DNA from: Rickettsiales bacterium
GTDB lineage: Bacteria > Pseudomonadota > Alphaproteobacteria > Rickettsiales > CANDYO01
Length of the DNA stretch: 8,975 nt
NCBI GenBank assembly: GCA_947424995.1
Contig: CANDYO010000077.1
Coordinates: forward strand, 1 to 8,975
Direction: 5' to 3'
The translations under genes were made by a program, and so were the position numbers. Below the pieces are notes generated by a model. The model was not told the origin of the DNA. It was given only the letters and a program-made list of their open reading frames with translations, and searched no databases. Below are positions 1-6,252 of this stretch, in pieces (position 1 is the stretch's first letter; each line of letters begins with the position of its first letter).

Positions 1-6
1 TTTATA

Positions 7-13
7 CACCTCC
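7..13 (-). promoter_or_regulatory. Possible ribosome binding site of a gene beyond the left edge
   Basis: Read on the minus strand, positions 13 to 7 give GGAGGTG, a near-perfect Shine-Dalgarno sequence, followed by TATAAA up to the window edge. A start codon would fall at or just past position 1, so a further minus-strand gene may begin immediately outside. No coding sequence is visible to confirm it, and a chance match is possible. Confidence 0.3.
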
Positions 14-60
14 AAAGCCCCACTAATAAATTAGGATTAGGACTTATTCTAGTTGTTATT

Positions 61-105
61 AAAAAGTGGTGCAGTTTTACTCCGCTATTTTAATAAATGC
101 ACCAC
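61..105 (-). terminator. Alternative long-loop hairpin with T-run
   Basis: On the minus strand GTGGTGCA (105-98) can pair with TGCACCAC (73-66) across a 24-nt loop, and the stem runs straight into TTTTTAATAA (65 downwards). The T-run makes this look like an intrinsic terminator. It competes with the tighter hairpin at 96-121 because both use the segment 98-105. It may be a back-up terminator for the MFS gene or a switch for a gene to the left. Confidence 0.4.
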
Positions 106-121
106 CGCTTAGTGGTGCATT
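96..121 (-). terminator. Hairpin terminator of the MFS gene
   Basis: A perfect 10-bp inverted repeat, AATGCACCAC (96-105) and GTGGTGCATT (112-121), with a 6-nt loop, starts 9 bases past the stop codon of the MFS transporter. On the minus strand the stem is followed by a T/A-rich stretch (TATTAAAATA), not a pure T-run. Position and stem strength support termination of that transcript. Confidence 0.65.
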
Positions 122-130
122 ATTGCAGCG

Positions 131-1423
131 CTATTTACACTCTAATACTTCAAAGTGATTTATTGCATAGAGAAAAGCCATGGATGTAGGAATCATTATA
201 ATTAAGACTACTTTGTTACCAAAGAATTCAGTAAAATATACGAGACCAAAGGCAGTTGAGATATATACACAAGCACGTGATAAAGCATATGCAAAAGTAG
301 CATAAGTAAATCTTTTAAACACAGGCAAATGTTTATAAAAAATAGGTACTGCCGGTGTGCCCATAAAACCAAATACAACTATCACAGACTGAATACACAT
401 AATATGCAAAGGTGACGCAGCATAGTCTAATAAATATGGAGAAGCTAAAATGAACAATATAAATACTACAAGCCTAACTTTGATAATTTTCAAAGGATAT
501 ATTTTATAGCTTAGATATGCGAGAATAAACCAACTAAAAAGCTGTATCATTGATACTATAAAATTTTGATGAATTATTTGTTCAGGGCTGAAACCAAAGG
601 AAGTTTTAAGAATATTGCCACAATACATGTATGCAAAATAAAAACATATGGGCCAGGAACATTCTATAATAAATAGGGATATAGCAGTTTTAGTTTTCAC
701 TTTTTCATTCCAGATGGCATTTGTATCTAATATTTTGGGATCATGATCAGAATTGATAATAGCATTTTTAATTCTACGCTTTGCATCAGCAAAATCAGGG
801 GTTTCTCTTAAGCGCGTTCTTGCAACAGCTCCTACTACTGCTACTAATGCTCCAAACCAAAATGCATTTCTCCAGTTAAATCCAAAAGAAGTTACGAGCG
901 ATGCTGTCCCGAGTGCAAAAGTACCGCCTAAAACTCCAAAAACTGCAATTAGAGTTACCGCTGGATATTGTATCGGTGGTTTAGTAATTTCTGTTATGTA
1001 GATATCAGCTCCTATAACTTCTCCCATAGAGGACATGCCTTGAACAATACGACATGCTGTCACAACATAAGCAGCAGTAATACCTATTTGTTCGTAAGTT
1101 GGTAAATTAGCTATTGTAAAGCATGATAATGACATCATCATTGTTGTCATGATAACTGTTGATTTACGTCCTATATGATCGCCTAAATAGCCAAAAACAA
1201 GAGCTCCAAAAGGTCTTAATATATACGATGAACAAAAAGCAAAAGCTGCTAGCAGCTCAGTGCTATGTGGATCAGTTTTTGGAAAAAAAAGTGAATTGAG
1301 TAACGTAGACATATGTACATAAAGTAATAAATCAAAATATTCAAGAAATGTACCTATAGATAGCAATCCTATAGCTTCTTTTTGCTTTATGTTTAATGAT
1401 GAGTATGTTCCAGTATTATGCAT
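131..1423 (-). CDS. MFS transporter, ProP-like metabolite:H+ symporter family
   Basis: This 430-residue inner-membrane protein has the usual length and 12-helix pattern of the major facilitator superfamily. The hallmark loop between helices 2 and 3 is present at residues 78-87 (GYLGDHIGRK), preceded by RPFG at 70-73, as in the metabolite:H+ symporter branch that includes ProP and KgtP. The acidic/basic stretch around LRETPDFADAKRR marks the central cytoplasmic loop. Such carriers are multiplied in Rickettsiales, where they are thought to import host osmolytes or metabolites by proton symport; the substrate cannot be read from the sequence, so proline/betaine is only a family default. The ATG at 1423 is supported by AGGAG (1435-1431) seven bases upstream. 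The gene stands alone: a hairpin lies in its leader (1479-1502) and a terminator follows its TAA stop. No truncation or frameshift is seen. Confidence 0.9.
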   Translation of the reverse strand: MHNTGTYSSLNIKQKEAIGLLSIGTFLEYFDLLLYVHMSTLLNSLFFPKTDPHSTELLAAFAFCSSYILRPFGALVFGYLGDHIGRKSTVIMTTMMMSLSCFTIANLPTYEQIGITAAYVVTACRIVQGMSSMGEVIGADIYITEITKPPIQYPAVTLIAVFGVLGGTFALGTASLVTSFGFNWRNAFWFGALVAVVGAVARTRLRETPDFADAKRRIKNAIINSDHDPKILDTNAIWNEKVKTKTAISLFIIECSWPICFYFAYMYCGNILKTSFGFSPEQIIHQNFIVSMIQLFSWFILAYLSYKIYPLKIIKVRLVVFILFILASPYLLDYAASPLHIMCIQSVIVVFGFMGTPAVPIFYKHLPVFKRFTYATFAYALSRACVYISTAFGLVYFTEFFGNKVVLIIMIPTSMAFLYAINHFEVLECK

Positions 1424-1478
1424 TACTAATCTCCTATCTTATGAAGTTGATACTTACTACAACTACTAACAATTCACG

Positions 1479-1502
1479 TTGAGTCTTGTAAGCCAGACTC
1501 AA
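1479..1502. promoter_or_regulatory. Perfect 8-bp hairpin upstream of the MFS gene
   Basis: TTGAGTCT (1479-1486) and AGACTCAA (1495-1502) form an exact inverted repeat around the 8-nt loop TGTAAGCC, 56 bases before the MFS start codon. Neither strand has a T-run after it, so it is not a typical intrinsic terminator. It could be an operator, an mRNA leader structure for the MFS gene, or a weak terminator for the TPR gene upstream. No convincing MFS promoter was found beside it. The rest of 1503-1663 holds no recognisable gene. Confidence 0.4.
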
Positions 1503-1663
1503 AGCATATTTCAGAATTTAATTTTCGCCGACTTTTCTCACTAAAATCTCGTTTTTCTGCCGATTCCTGTCAGAATTTTTAGATAGTATTTGCTGTAGTG
1601 TCTAGATAAAACCTCTCAATTACTAAATTATGCATTAATTTTTCTTTGATTCTAATCGAACTC

Positions 1664-1688
1664 CTAGCTATACCATTAAATATACTAG
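1664..1688 (-). terminator. Weak hairpin after the TPR gene
   Basis: CTAG-C-TATA (1664-1672) and TATA-CTAG (1681-1688) can fold into an 8-bp stem with a single bulge and an 8-nt loop, starting 6 bases past the TPR stop codon. It is AT-rich and lacks a T-run on the minus strand, so it is a poor terminator; it may only mark the 3' end of the transcript. Confidence 0.25.
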
Positions 1689-1694
1689 CTTTCT

Positions 1695-2009
1695 TTAGAT
1701 CAATTGCAAAGCCATCTCATATGCTGCTGATGCTTCTTCATACCTACCCAAAGCTACAAGTACACGGCCTTTCCTGATATAAATCTCAGTATCTTCTGGA
1801 TAAAATTGAAGTGCTACATCATAGGCCATGAGAGCCTCTTCTTGTCTACCCAAATTACGAAGAGCATTTCCCTTATTATAGTAAGCACGAGCTGATTTTG
1901 GATCAAGCTCGATTGCAATGTCAAATGCAGCTAGTGCCTCCTTATATTGCAATCTATTATATAGTTTATTACCTTCTTCTACAGCTGCATTTACGCTTTG
2001 TTGCCACAT
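1695..2009 (-). CDS. Small tetratricopeptide-repeat protein
   Basis: This 104-residue protein is almost wholly three tandem TPR units, at about residues 6-39, 40-73 and 74-104. Each shows the pattern of a small residue (often G or A) at position 8 and A at position 20, and the first two end in the helix-capping P: for example YYNKGNALRNLGRQEEALMA and ...IELDPKS. TPR units stack as helix pairs and bind partner proteins or peptides; no catalytic motif, signal peptide or membrane segment is present, so a cytoplasmic adaptor role is inferred. Three repeats with no capping helix is short for a stable TPR fold, so it may be the remnant of a longer protein or may multimerise. The start is well supported: GAGAGGT (2020-2014) lies 4 bases before the ATG and a promoter candidate is at 2067-2096. 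Partner and pathway are unknown. Confidence 0.85.
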   Translation of the reverse strand: MWQQSVNAAVEEGNKLYNRLQYKEALAAFDIAIELDPKSARAYYNKGNALRNLGRQEEALMAYDVALQFYPEDTEIYIRKGRVLVALGRYEEASAAYEMALQLI

Positions 2010-2017
2010 TTTTACCT

Positions 2018-2027
2018 CTCATATGAG
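2018..2027. promoter_or_regulatory. Palindrome overlapping the TPR gene's ribosome binding site
   Basis: CTCATATGAG (2018-2027) is a perfect 10-bp palindrome whose minus-strand end overlaps the Shine-Dalgarno sequence GAGAGGT of the TPR gene. It could be an operator half-site or could partly mask the ribosome binding site in the mRNA. Palindromes of this length arise by chance in AT-rich DNA, so this is tentative. Confidence 0.25.
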
Positions 2028-2066
2028 TTACTGTAATTTTTTAATTTATTAAAGATCTATGTTTCT

Positions 2067-2096
2067 ACTTTAGAGCGCTTATATAATTATTGTCAA
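2067..2096 (-). promoter_or_regulatory. Candidate sigma70 promoter of the TPR gene
   Basis: On the minus strand a perfect -35 box TTGACA (2096-2091) is followed after 18 bases by TAAAGT (2072-2067), which matches four of six -10 positions. Transcription would begin near 2060, giving a leader of about 50 bases with the Shine-Dalgarno site at its end. Confidence 0.5.
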
Positions 2097-2097
2097 T

Positions 2098-2387
2098 AAA
2101 ATTTGGTGTTGCGTACGGGCTTTATTCGGAAGGGTGCTACTTTCCACGATTTTGACGTAATTATCCTATTTTTATCGCAATGACCCTGACCCGATTTTGT
2201 AGAGTGTAAAAAGGGTGTTCTTGCACACACGGAGACAATCGCTCATGGAATTTTCATAGAACCCTATATATTACTCTTAAGCACCAACTCACCATTAAAA
2301 CCTAAAATATGTTCTATAGCGAAGTTATTGGGGGTATTGAAGCCAACGAATTAAAAATATTCCCAAATTTAGGCCTCCAAGATCGAC
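2098..2387. other. Gene-free spacer, probably decayed sequence
   Basis: About 290 bases between the TPR promoter and the end of the SWIM gene hold no supportable gene. Both strands are broken by stops, yet 2105-2260 is visibly richer in G+C than the other spacers (for example GTTGCGTACGGGC), which suggests a degraded gene or mobile-element end. A weak stem-loop at 2362-2373 (minus strand CCTAAATTTGGG, then AATATTTTT) could end the helicase/SWIM transcript. The plus-strand frame opening at 2309 is mostly antisense to the SWIM gene and is not called. Confidence 0.4.
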
Positions 2388-3137
2388 CTAATTATTTTGT
2401 TTTTGCCAGTTTCTTCTTATATTGCTATAGATATTTTCCATTATTAACAGAAACTCTTTTTTCTTATTCCAAAAAGGTGGGTTTACTCCTGCCTTTTTTA
2501 TTAGTACGCATGATATTGGAGATGTTGTATTTTGTTTTTTTCGTAGCTTTTGTTGGCCTCCCCAAAAAGATTTCAAGTTAATATTATCAGGTGGAACATC
2601 GGTGAGAGCCTCTTCTTTTTCTGGGGTAGGTTTCACATATTTTTTGATTGTGTATGATATTACATCTTTTGGAATACCTCTTAGTTCAAAAATTAGCAAT
2701 GGGTTATGATCTATCTCTTCAGCAATTTTAAAATATAGCCCCGCAATATGCTTACATGGATTTTCCCAATCCGGACATGAGCATTTCATTTCCATATCCT
2801 CATATGTTTGAGGTAATATTTTTGAGATGATTAATGGTAATTCCCTAGTAAGAAGTTTAGCTAATACCAGTGGATCTGATGCAATATCATTAATGAGAGA
2901 GTCTGGATTATTGATAGGCTTAAACTTTATGCTGGTTTTGTAATACGGGATTTTATATACACCAAAATAAGGATTTATATTTCCCTTCATGGTCGCTTTC
3001 ACTTGATTCCCTTGCTGGGTATACTCTGATAATCTAGAAGGATTCCTATATGCCTTGCCGCGTGACAATCTTCCCTCATCAATAAATGATGTTAAAGCTT
3101 CTATAAATTTTTCTCCCCACCATGTTTTACTACTCAT
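2388..3137 (-). CDS. SWIM zinc-finger protein, partner of the SNF2 helicase
   Basis: This 249-residue protein carries a SWIM zinc finger with the spacing C-x-C-x6-C-x-H: C119, C121, C128 and H130, in CSCPDWENPCKH. SWIM fingers bind nucleic acid or proteins. The N-terminal start (TWWGEKFIEAL) and the C-terminal block (SFWGG ... NPPFWN, with a following FLLIMENIY helix) match the layout of bacterial YwqB-like proteins found beside SNF2 helicases, and the protein looks complete. The ATG at 3137 overlaps the last 8 bases of the helicase gene, with the Shine-Dalgarno AGAGG (3151-3147) 9 bases upstream, inside the helicase coding sequence. The two are therefore one operon, probably translationally coupled. 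A role targeting or regulating the helicase on DNA is inferred from conserved linkage; no biochemical function is assured. Confidence 0.9.
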   Translation of the reverse strand: MSSKTWWGEKFIEALTSFIDEGRLSRGKAYRNPSRLSEYTQQGNQVKATMKGNINPYFGVYKIPYYKTSIKFKPINNPDSLINDIASDPLVLAKLLTRELPLIISKILPQTYEDMEMKCSCPDWENPCKHIAGLYFKIAEEIDHNPLLIFELRGIPKDVISYTIKKYVKPTPEKEEALTDVPPDNINLKSFWGGQQKLRKKQNTTSPISCVLIKKAGVNPPFWNKKKEFLLIMENIYSNIRRNWQKQNN

Positions 3138-5925
3138 CTGAAAATGCCTCTTTCCTTAGCTTCACTAAATCCATAAATGTAGATCTATCCAAATCTTTAA
3201 GCCAGCTAGAATCATCACTTAATATTGATTCTGATAAAGCTGACTTTTCTATAATCATTTGATCAATAGTTTCTTCAAGAGTACCAATGGTAATAAATTT
3301 ATGTACCAAAACTTTCTTCTCCTGCCCAATACGAAAAGCACGATCTGTTGCTTGGTTTTCTACAGCAGGATTCCACCATCTGTCAAAATGTATTACTTGG
3401 CTTGCTTTAGTAAGAGTAATTCCTACTCCTCCAGCTTTAAGTGACAGTATAAAAATAGCAGGCGGCGTATTAATATCCTGAAACTCCTCAATCATTGAGT
3501 CTCTTTGCACACGGCTAGTCCCACCATGTAGCAAATAAGTATTATATTTAACCGCCAATAATTTATAAATAGATTCGCATATTTCTTTATATTGTGAAAA
3601 AACTAAAATGCTTTCTTCATTCTGGATAGCTTCTTCAATTATAGATTCTAATCTCTGAAGTTTTAGAGATCTCTCGGGTGAAAATTCACTATTATCCTGC
3701 AGATATTGAGATGGATGGTTACAAATTTGTTTGAGCCTTGTAAGGCTAGATAGCATCGCAGCGCTTGTTAATGATGAATTTTCTATATCTTCGCTTAATT
3801 TATTAATCACAGCCTGATATAGTGATGCTTGTTCTTTTGTTAATTGGCAATATACATTCTGTTCAATCTTATCAGGTAATTCAGAAATAATTTTTTTGTC
3901 GGTTTTCAGTCTTCTTAGAATTAGTGGCTCAGTTAGTCTTTTAAGCTGAGATATAGCTTCAGGACTGCGATGAAATTTCCGTTTGAACTGAGTAGATGTA
4001 CCTAAATAGTTAATATTGAGGAAATTAAATATCGACCATAAATCAATGAGGCTATTTTCTATAGGAGTACCTGTAAGACAAATCTTAGTTTTTCCTGTTA
4101 GTAATAGAAGCGCTTTAGTTTGCTGTGCTTTTGGATTTTTGATATTTTGAGCCTCATCAACTATAATACGAGTCCAGTTTTCTGATTGAAAAATCTTATG
4201 ATCTTTACGCAGCATGGTAAAAGTTGTGAGTATAATATTTGCATTTTGAAAATCATTATCTTTAGATTGTCCATGATAGGTTTGTACGGATAGGCTGGGA
4301 GCAAATTTTGCTATCTCTTTTTCCCAATTCCCAACAACAGAAGTTGGAACAACCAATAGATTCATTTTTTGTTTTGCATCGACAAGTAGAGCGATTACTT
4401 GTATTGTTTTACCTAAACCCATATCATCAGCCAAACAAGGATTGATACCAAGATTTTCCATATATTTCATCCAAGAAAACCCCAATTTCTGATATGACCT
4501 TAGTTCCCCCTTGAAACCTTCTGGCTCACTATATATCTCAAAATTTTGCTTACTGTATAATGACATCATAAACTCATCAGTAACAGAATTTAATTCTATG
4601 TCTGGATTTGATGCTCTATCCATTAGCTCGAAAATATTAAGATCCTCTGATTTCTTGCTTTCCCAGAATTCTAGAGTCTTTTGCATATTATCTAAATCTA
4701 GTTGTACCCATTCCCCTCTAAATTCAACAAGCTCTTCCTTATTATCTATCAGTTTTTTCCATTCTTCAGGAGATATTTGCTCTCCATTAAGAGATAATGA
4801 ATATTCAAATGACATTATATTGCCTAAAGTAAAATAACCAACTTCATTACTAGAAGATGTTTTTTTTGACTTTGCTGGTGCTAGTCTTAATTTTGCTTTA
4901 TTGTAGCCTTTTGGGGTATACCATGAAGGTATTATCACGGGAAAGCCGGATTTTTGTAATATCCATGCCGTATCTCTTAAAAATAACCATGCCTCATCTT
5001 TTGATATGCTAAAACCACTCACTTGATTTTTAACAAATCCTTGCTCCAACCTAGGATAAATACGTAATGCTAAGCCTAAATCTGGTAAGTAATCTTGCCA
5101 ATTTTCTTTTATCTCATGCTTTTTTGAAGGATCATTTGAATCTTGAGCCAATATGTTCATTGTCCAGTTTTTTGAAGAATGGTCTGGAGAATCAAGCTTG
5201 AAGCACAACGAATGTTTTGTTTGATCCAAAGCAGATTTCCAAATTAACCAATTTTCTTTTTCTTCCTTTGCAATTTCTAGGTTTTGATTATCATTAAGCA
5301 TATTACTATGTCTACTATATGAATATCTCTTATTAAAAAATTTGGATAACAAAGTATTTTCTATAGCTTTTTCTACAGCAGTAGATAAGGAGATCGTGCT
5401 AGCAGTTTTTTGTAATATTGTATCAAAAAAGTTCTGTAATAATGCTGTCTTATTATAATATTTGCCTTCGATATGACAGCATATTTCTGGCATTTGCTCT
5501 GCTATCGATATGGTATCAGGATGATATACAGTCCAAGTAGGCTTGTTAGATGCTGTAATACTTGGTATATATAAATCATTATCGAATATTTCGTGTAAAA
5601 CATCTAGCATGCTGTTCCAAAATAATAAATCTGGGGCCCACCTCAATTGGTCATCAAAAGCAAGATTTTCTAGGTCTTGTACTTCTATACAAAGACAATT
5701 AATTTCGTATGAATCCCATTGTATCTCTTCTGGATAATCAATATTCAATTCTCTTGCCATTAGTGGCGATGGCAGTGGCACGGAATGCTGCGTTGGTAGC
5801 AATATTAATAATTTCTTTGGCTCCTTATACTTCTCTAGCTTAGGAATACCTAAATTACCTTGTTGCTCAATCCATAAACATATTTTTTCATAAGATGGCG
5901 ACCAAACACCATGTAATACTTTCAC
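3130..5925 (-). CDS. SNF2-family DEAD/DEAH-box helicase (YwqA-like)
   Basis: This 931-residue protein is a Swi2/Snf2 ATPase, expected to translocate on double-stranded DNA using ATP and to remodel protein-DNA complexes. The N-terminal half (about 1-460) matches the bacterial SNF2-associated region (DUF3670-like) and includes the FRGEWVQLD block at 402-410. The ATPase core follows: LRSYQ (475-479), Walker A DMGLGKT (501-507, K506), DEAQ (590-593), LTGTPIENSL (617-626), LVFSQY (774-779), LLHGGTS (798-804) and the arginine-finger motif TDRAFRIGQ (860-868). All key residues are intact. The start is GTG at 5925 with only a poor Shine-Dalgarno; it is chosen because the MKVLHGVW N-terminus agrees with the family. 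The downstream SWIM gene overlaps by 8 bp. The protein resembles B. subtilis YwqA and cyanobacterial homologues, so horizontal origin is possible. It is not RapA, whose accessory domains differ. Confidence 0.93.
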   Translation of the reverse strand: MKVLHGVWSPSYEKICLWIEQQGNLGIPKLEKYKEPKKLLILLPTQHSVPLPSPLMARELNIDYPEEIQWDSYEINCLCIEVQDLENLAFDDQLRWAPDLLFWNSMLDVLHEIFDNDLYIPSITASNKPTWTVYHPDTISIAEQMPEICCHIEGKYYNKTALLQNFFDTILQKTASTISLSTAVEKAIENTLLSKFFNKRYSYSRHSNMLNDNQNLEIAKEEKENWLIWKSALDQTKHSLCFKLDSPDHSSKNWTMNILAQDSNDPSKKHEIKENWQDYLPDLGLALRIYPRLEQGFVKNQVSGFSISKDEAWLFLRDTAWILQKSGFPVIIPSWYTPKGYNKAKLRLAPAKSKKTSSSNEVGYFTLGNIMSFEYSLSLNGEQISPEEWKKLIDNKEELVEFRGEWVQLDLDNMQKTLEFWESKKSEDLNIFELMDRASNPDIELNSVTDEFMMSLYSKQNFEIYSEPEGFKGELRSYQKLGFSWMKYMENLGINPCLADDMGLGKTIQVIALLVDAKQKMNLLVVPTSVVGNWEKEIAKFAPSLSVQTYHGQSKDNDFQNANIILTTFTMLRKDHKIFQSENWTRIIVDEAQNIKNPKAQQTKALLLLTGKTKICLTGTPIENSLIDLWSIFNFLNINYLGTSTQFKRKFHRSPEAISQLKRLTEPLILRRLKTDKKIISELPDKIEQNVYCQLTKEQASLYQAVINKLSEDIENSSLTSAAMLSSLTRLKQICNHPSQYLQDNSEFSPERSLKLQRLESIIEEAIQNEESILVFSQYKEICESIYKLLAVKYNTYLLHGGTSRVQRDSMIEEFQDINTPPAIFILSLKAGGVGITLTKASQVIHFDRWWNPAVENQATDRAFRIGQEKKVLVHKFITIGTLEETIDQMIIEKSALSESILSDDSSWLKDLDRSTFMDLVKLRKEAFSDE

Positions 5926-5960
5926 TTATAGTACACGCATTAATTTCTAGAATTTATTTA

Positions 5961-5990
5961 GTCATACTTCTCTCTAAATTGCAATATCAA
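5961..5990 (-). promoter_or_regulatory. Possible promoter of the helicase/SWIM operon
   Basis: On the minus strand TTGATA (5990-5985) and TATGAC (5966-5961) are separated by 18 bases, matching five and four of six consensus positions. Transcription would start near 5954, about 28 bases before the GTG start. In such AT-rich DNA this is only a candidate. Confidence 0.3.
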
Positions 5991-6058
5991 TCTTTCTGTG
6001 TATCAAGAACATTAGAATTTTTTAGGGTGAACTCATTGCCAGTTTCTTATATTTCAAC

Positions 6059-6112
6059 ATTTTCATCTAAAAGGACACTTTAGAATGTTGTTGACAATTT
6101 TCATCTAAAAGG
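6059..6112. repeat. Pair of 16-bp direct repeats
   Basis: ATTTTCATCTAAAAGG occurs exactly at 6059-6074 and 6097-6112, 38 bases apart. The first copy also forms a 6-bp inverted repeat with the spacer (TCTAAA at 6066-6071, TTTAGA at 6079-6084). The pair sits just upstream of a plus-strand promoter and an orphan gene start, so it may be part of an insertion-sequence end (transposase-binding sites) or regulator sites. It lies outside every supported gene. Confidence 0.7.
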
Positions 6113-6113
6113 C

Positions 6114-6142
6114 TTGTTTTGATAGAGCTGTAGGGGTATAAT
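6114..6142 (+). promoter_or_regulatory. Plus-strand sigma70 promoter facing the kinase gene
   Basis: TTGTTT (6114-6119) and a perfect TATAAT (6137-6142) are separated by the optimal 17 bases. Transcription would start near 6149 and reach the ATG at 6179 after about 30 bases, then run antisense into the 3' end of the symporter/kinase gene. A TTGACA at 6091-6096 is 40 bases from the TATAAT, too far to be its -35 box. Confidence 0.5.
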
Positions 6143-6178
6143 CTCACTTTTACAAATAATAGATATAGGATTAAAGAT

Positions 6179-6250
6179 ATGGGATCAAATCTCCTGTATA
6201 ACAGTCTGCCTACCGCACTTAATGAAAAAGAGTTTAATGAATTTATCAAT
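6179..6250 (+). pseudogene. Orphan 5' end of a gene, probably a transposase fragment
   Basis: An ATG at 6179, with AGGA (6167-6170) eight bases upstream and a good promoter at 6114-6142, opens a frame whose first ~24 residues (MGSNLLYNSLPTALNEKEFN and EFI) look like the N-terminus of a real protein. The short amphipathic segment ending LNEKEFNEFI recalls, by eye, the start of IS4/IS5-type transposases seen in Rickettsiales. After about 6250 the frame only continues as the antisense of the kinase gene's 3' end (to 6520), so the original gene was evidently cut off here by deletion or rearrangement. The transposase assignment is tentative; expression of a chimeric antisense product cannot be excluded. 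Confidence 0.45.
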
Positions 6251-6252
6251 AT

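Noticed and set aside
753..1001. Plus-strand frame within the MFS gene
   Set aside because: Fully antisense to a well-supported membrane protein. The same applies to the plus-strand frames inside the helicase (3259-3481, 4511-4837, 5543-5737) and the kinase (7430-7660).
2309..2581. Plus-strand 90-codon open frame
   Set aside because: Most of it is antisense to the 3' end of the SWIM gene; it has no good ribosome site and its hydrophobic content follows from the opposite strand.
6059..6112. CRISPR array
   Set aside because: Only two 16-bp copies with one 22-bp spacer and no cas genes.
6091..6142. TTGACA at 6091-6096 paired with TATAAT at 6137-6142
   Set aside because: The spacing is 40 bases; TTGTTT at 6114-6119 gives the proper 17-base spacing.
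6067..6249. Minus-strand 60-codon open frame after the kinase gene
   Set aside because: It is antisense to the plus-strand promoter and orphan gene start, begins right after the kinase stop without a ribosome site, and has no recognisable protein pattern.
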